The translations under genes and the position numbers were made by a program. From assembly GCA_018678395.1 (NCBI GenBank), contig JAHHMJ010000684.1:1-6399 (forward strand): a stretch of DNA of 6,399 bases, written 5' to 3'. The stretch is from Gemmatimonadota bacterium (GTDB lineage Bacteria > Gemmatimonadota > Gemmatimonadetes > Longimicrobiales > Gaopeijiaceae). Shown piece after piece: positions 4,105 through 6,399 of the stretch (its first letter is position 1; every line of letters starts with the position of its first letter). The notes beneath the pieces were generated by a model. It was not told the DNA's origin. It ran no database searches and was given only the letters and a program-made list of their open reading frames with translations.

Positions 4105-6033
4105 ATGCGCAGCTCTCCACTCCGCCTCATCTCCGGTGCCGCGGTGGCGGCCCTCGTCCTGGCTGCTCTTCCGTCTGAGACGCATGCTCAGCGCACCCAG
4201 AAGCCCGTCCTGCACGGCAAGCACTGGGTCGCCATCACCGGGAAGCCGCTGGGCGCCACCGCCGGGGCCGTCACCTTCGCCAGGGGTGGAAACGCGGTCG
4301 ACGCGGCGGCCGCCATGCTGGCCGCCACCGCCACGATGTGGGACGTGCTGAGCTGGGGCGGTGAGACCCAGGCGCTCATCTACAATCCGCACACGGGCGA
4401 GGTCATCGGGCTGAACGCGCTGGGCGTGGCCCCCTCGGGCGCGACCGCGGAGTTCTATCAGGAGCAGGGCCTCGATTTCCCGCCCGAGTACGGCCCGCTG
4501 TCGGCCGTCACGCCGGGCACCCCCGGGGGCCTCATGACGATGGTGGCCGAGTGGGGCACGTTGAGCCTGGCCGAGGTGCTGGCACCGGCGATCGAGATGG
4601 CCCAGGGCTACCCCATGGAACAGAACACGGCGGACCGCATCGAGGGGGCGAAGGAGCGCATCAAGGGGTGGACCTACTCCCCCGACGTCTACCTCCCCAA
4701 CCTCGGGAACGAGGAACGCGAGGGCCCCGCCCCCGGTGAGATCTTCGTTCAGGAGGACCTCTATCAGACCCTGGCCAAGCTCGTCGAGGCGGAAGCGGAT
4801 GCCCTGGCCGAGGGCAAGTCGCGCGAGGAGGCCATCTACGCCGCCTACGACCGGTTCTACCGGGGCGATATCGCCGAGGAGATGGTCCGCGGGATTCGCG
4901 AGGAGGGCGGTCTCATCACGATGGACGATCTGGCCAACTGGGAGGTGATCCAGGAAGAGCCGGCCATGACCACGTACAAGGGCATCGAGGTCTACAAACT
5001 CACGCAGTGGACCCAGGGGCCGGTCCTGCTCCAGGCACTCAACATCCTGGAGGATCTCGACCTCCAGGCCATGGGCTACAACAGCGCCCGATACACGCAC
5101 GCGCTGTATCAGTCGATGAACCTGGCCTTCGCCGATCGGGACTTCTACTACGGCGACCCGTACTTCCCTCCCGAGGAGCCGATGGAGGGGCTCCTGTCGA
5201 AGGACTACGCGCGCGACCGGGCGAGCCTCATCGACTGGGACCGCAACGACCCCGACATCGGCCCCGGCGACCCGTATCCCTATCAGGGCGGAATCAACCC
5301 CTTCCGCGAGTACCTGGAGGGGTGGCACACCGTGAAAGAGCAGAGCCGTCCGGTGACGTTCGAGGATGGCGTCGACGGCGGAGTCGCCTTCGCCAGCGAG
5401 TTCGCGACCAGCCGCTACGCCGACGACGCGGCCTTCGAGGACGCCTTCTACGCCGGCACCACCTCGGTTCAGGCGGCCGACGCGGAGGGGTGGGTCGTCT
5501 CGATCACGCCCTCGGGCGGATGGGTCCCGGCCGTCATCGCGGGGCGCACGGGAATCGGTCTCAGCCAGCGCGGCCAGTCCTTCGTGACCGAACCCGCCGA
5601 CAACCCGTACAACGTGGTCGAGCCGGGCAAGCGGCCCCGGGTGACCCTCACCCCCTCGATGGCCCTGAAAGACGGGAAGCCCTTCCTGTCCTTCGCGGTT
5701 CAGGGGGGTGACGCCCAGGACCAGAACCTCCTCCAGTTCTTCCTGAACATGGTGGAGTGGGACATGAACGTGCAGCAGGCCGTCGAGGCCCCGAACATCA
5801 ACTCGTTCCAGATGCGCGGCTCGTTCGGCATGCACGAGTCCCGACCCGGGCGGCTACTTCTCCAGAGCGAGACGCCGTCCTGGATCCGCGCCGACCTCGA
5901 GCGCATGGGCTACGACCTGACGTTCTCCGAGCGCACCTCGGGGCCCATCAACGCCATCTTCTTCGACTGGGAGAACGGGACGTTCTGGGGCGGTGCCAGC
6001 CATCATGGAGACGACTACGGAATCGCCTGGTAG
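4105..6033 (+). CDS. Secreted gamma-glutamyltransferase-like Ntn hydrolase
   Basis: The 642-residue product belongs to the gamma-glutamyltranspeptidase family, whose precursors cut themselves before a threonine that becomes the nucleophile. A signal peptide (1-28, ending THA|Q) sends it to the periplasm or outside. Family marks are RGGNAVDAAAAMLA (60-73), the SWGGE turn (83-87), GSVTPGTPGG-like SAVTPGTPGG, GGLIT-DDLANWE, AFADRDFYYGDP and KRPRVTLTPSM. T452-T453 matches the family Thr-Thr, giving a small subunit of about 191 residues, the usual size. Residues that bind the glutamyl group in the E. coli enzyme are changed: the REMAP-type arginine segment reads ALGVAP (105-110), TTHxS reads TTSVQ, and the GSPGG segment reads QGGDAQ (533-538). 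Hydrolysis of another amide or peptide-like substrate is therefore possible. The ATG at 4105 has AGGAG seven bases upstream and starts a good signal peptide; the open frame further upstream is not coding. Confidence 0.92.
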   Translation: MRSSPLRLISGAAVAALVLAALPSETHAQRTQKPVLHGKHWVAITGKPLGATAGAVTFARGGNAVDAAAAMLAATATMWDVLSWGGETQALIYNPHTGEVIGLNALGVAPSGATAEFYQEQGLDFPPEYGPLSAVTPGTPGGLMTMVAEWGTLSLAEVLAPAIEMAQGYPMEQNTADRIEGAKERIKGWTYSPDVYLPNLGNEEREGPAPGEIFVQEDLYQTLAKLVEAEADALAEGKSREEAIYAAYDRFYRGDIAEEMVRGIREEGGLITMDDLANWEVIQEEPAMTTYKGIEVYKLTQWTQGPVLLQALNILEDLDLQAMGYNSARYTHALYQSMNLAFADRDFYYGDPYFPPEEPMEGLLSKDYARDRASLIDWDRNDPDIGPGDPYPYQGGINPFREYLEGWHTVKEQSRPVTFEDGVDGGVAFASEFATSRYADDAAFEDAFYAGTTSVQAADAEGWVVSITPSGGWVPAVIAGRTGIGLSQRGQSFVTEPADNPYNVVEPGKRPRVTLTPSMALKDGKPFLSFAVQGGDAQDQNLLQFFLNMVEWDMNVQQAVEAPNINSFQMRGSFGMHESRPGRLLLQSETPSWIRADLERMGYDLTFSERTSGPINAIFFDWENGTFWGGASHHGDDYGIAW

Positions 6034-6047
6034 GGGGAGGGGTCCGG

Positions 6048-6399
6048 CTAATCCCCGAACCGCTCTCCCGCCACCACCGCGGCACCGATCGTCCCCGCGT
6101 GGTCTCCCAGCTCCGCGGGAACGATGCGGATGCGCTCCGCACCTTCCTGCGAAAGAAAGCCGGCGCGGGCCTGGCGGGCGATCGGGTCGACGAAGCGGGC
6201 GCCCAGTCGCGCGACCACCCCGCCCCCGAACACGACCATCTCCGGGTCGACGGTGTTCACCAGATTCGCGACCAGCGTGGCGAGGTGGCCCTGGGCGTCG
6301 GCGAGCACCTCGGTCATGAGGGCGTCCCCCTGATCCAGCGCGTCCTCGATGACGCTGCTGGACATGCGGGTCTTGCCCTTGCGGGCCATGATCTCGGGG
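6048..6399 (-). CDS. ROK family sugar kinase (partial, N-terminus beyond right edge)
   Basis: Only the last 116 residues are in the window. They match the C-terminal lobe of ROK proteins, which phosphorylate glucose or related sugars with ATP, or act as sugar-responsive repressors. The segment VDPEMVVFGGGVV is the usual strand-turn near the ATP site, followed by a helix with RFVDPIARQAR. ELGDHAGTIGAAVVAGE is the typical ROK ending (LGxxAGxxGAA). The zinc-binding cysteine motif and catalytic Asp lie upstream, outside the window, so kinase and repressor cannot be told apart from motifs. The short C-terminus argues for a stand-alone kinase. It converges with the GGT-like gene, with 14 bases between the stops. 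No clear link in function is visible. Confidence 0.87.
   Translation of the reverse strand, partial: PEIMARKGKTRMSSSVIEDALDQGDALMTEVLADAQGHLATLVANLVNTVDPEMVVFGGGVVARLGARFVDPIARQARAGFLSQEGAERIRIVPAELGDHAGTIGAAVVAGERFGD

Noticed and set aside
3304..5835. Very long open frame on the minus strand opposite the GGT-like gene (843 codons).
   Set aside because: It covers the lipoprotein in another frame and the GGT-like gene in antisense; its composition is rich in Arg, Gly, Val and His as expected for a GC-rich shadow, and it shows no recognisable domain.
6034..6056. GGGGA/TCCCC pairing between the convergent GGT-like and ROK genes as a terminator.
   Set aside because: Only 5 bp with a 13-base loop and no T-run; too weak to call.

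Overview
The window is high-GC bacterial DNA carrying seven genes, with no RNA gene, CRISPR array or mobile element that I can see. The gene families point to an aerobic, Gram-negative-type, soil or marine bacterium: a Tat-type Gfo/Idh/MocA oxidoreductase, a DoxX partner, a di-heme c-type lipoprotein, a secreted gamma-glutamyltransferase-like Ntn hydrolase and a ROK sugar kinase. Gemmatimonadota or a neighbouring phylum is my best guess. This is an inference from protein style, not a demonstrated placement.

Left part (1-2101, minus strand): a tight operon reading leftwards, apbE-like FAD:protein FMN transferase, then a DoxX-family membrane protein, then a Gfo/Idh/MocA oxidoreductase with a twin-arginine leader that runs off the left edge. 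Both junctions are 4-base ATGA stop/start overlaps. Each downstream gene has a Shine-Dalgarno sequence inside the end of the gene before it, so the three products are probably made together and work on one redox process.

Middle (2102-3208): a 325-base divergent intergenic region separates this operon from a plus-strand di-heme cytochrome c lipoprotein gene. It holds two GGGGAAT-type palindromes, a perfect 8-bp inverted repeat and a 10-bp direct repeat, and probably contains the promoters and operators for both directions. The cytochrome gene ends in an 11-bp perfect hairpin that includes its stop codon.

Right part (3243-6399): a minus-strand lipoprotein of unknown function with four cysteines is divergent from a plus-strand secreted gamma-glutamyltransferase-like enzyme. 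The 232 bases between them hold a 12-bp palindrome and a 20-bp tandem duplication. The enzyme keeps the catalytic Thr-Thr but lacks several substrate-binding residues of true glutathione hydrolases. Convergent to it is the C-terminal part of a ROK-family kinase that enters from the right edge.

No clearly undescribed system is visible. The best leads are the apbE-doxX-oxidoreductase redox cassette with its divergent cytochrome and shared regulatory region, and the GGT-like enzyme with an altered substrate site.
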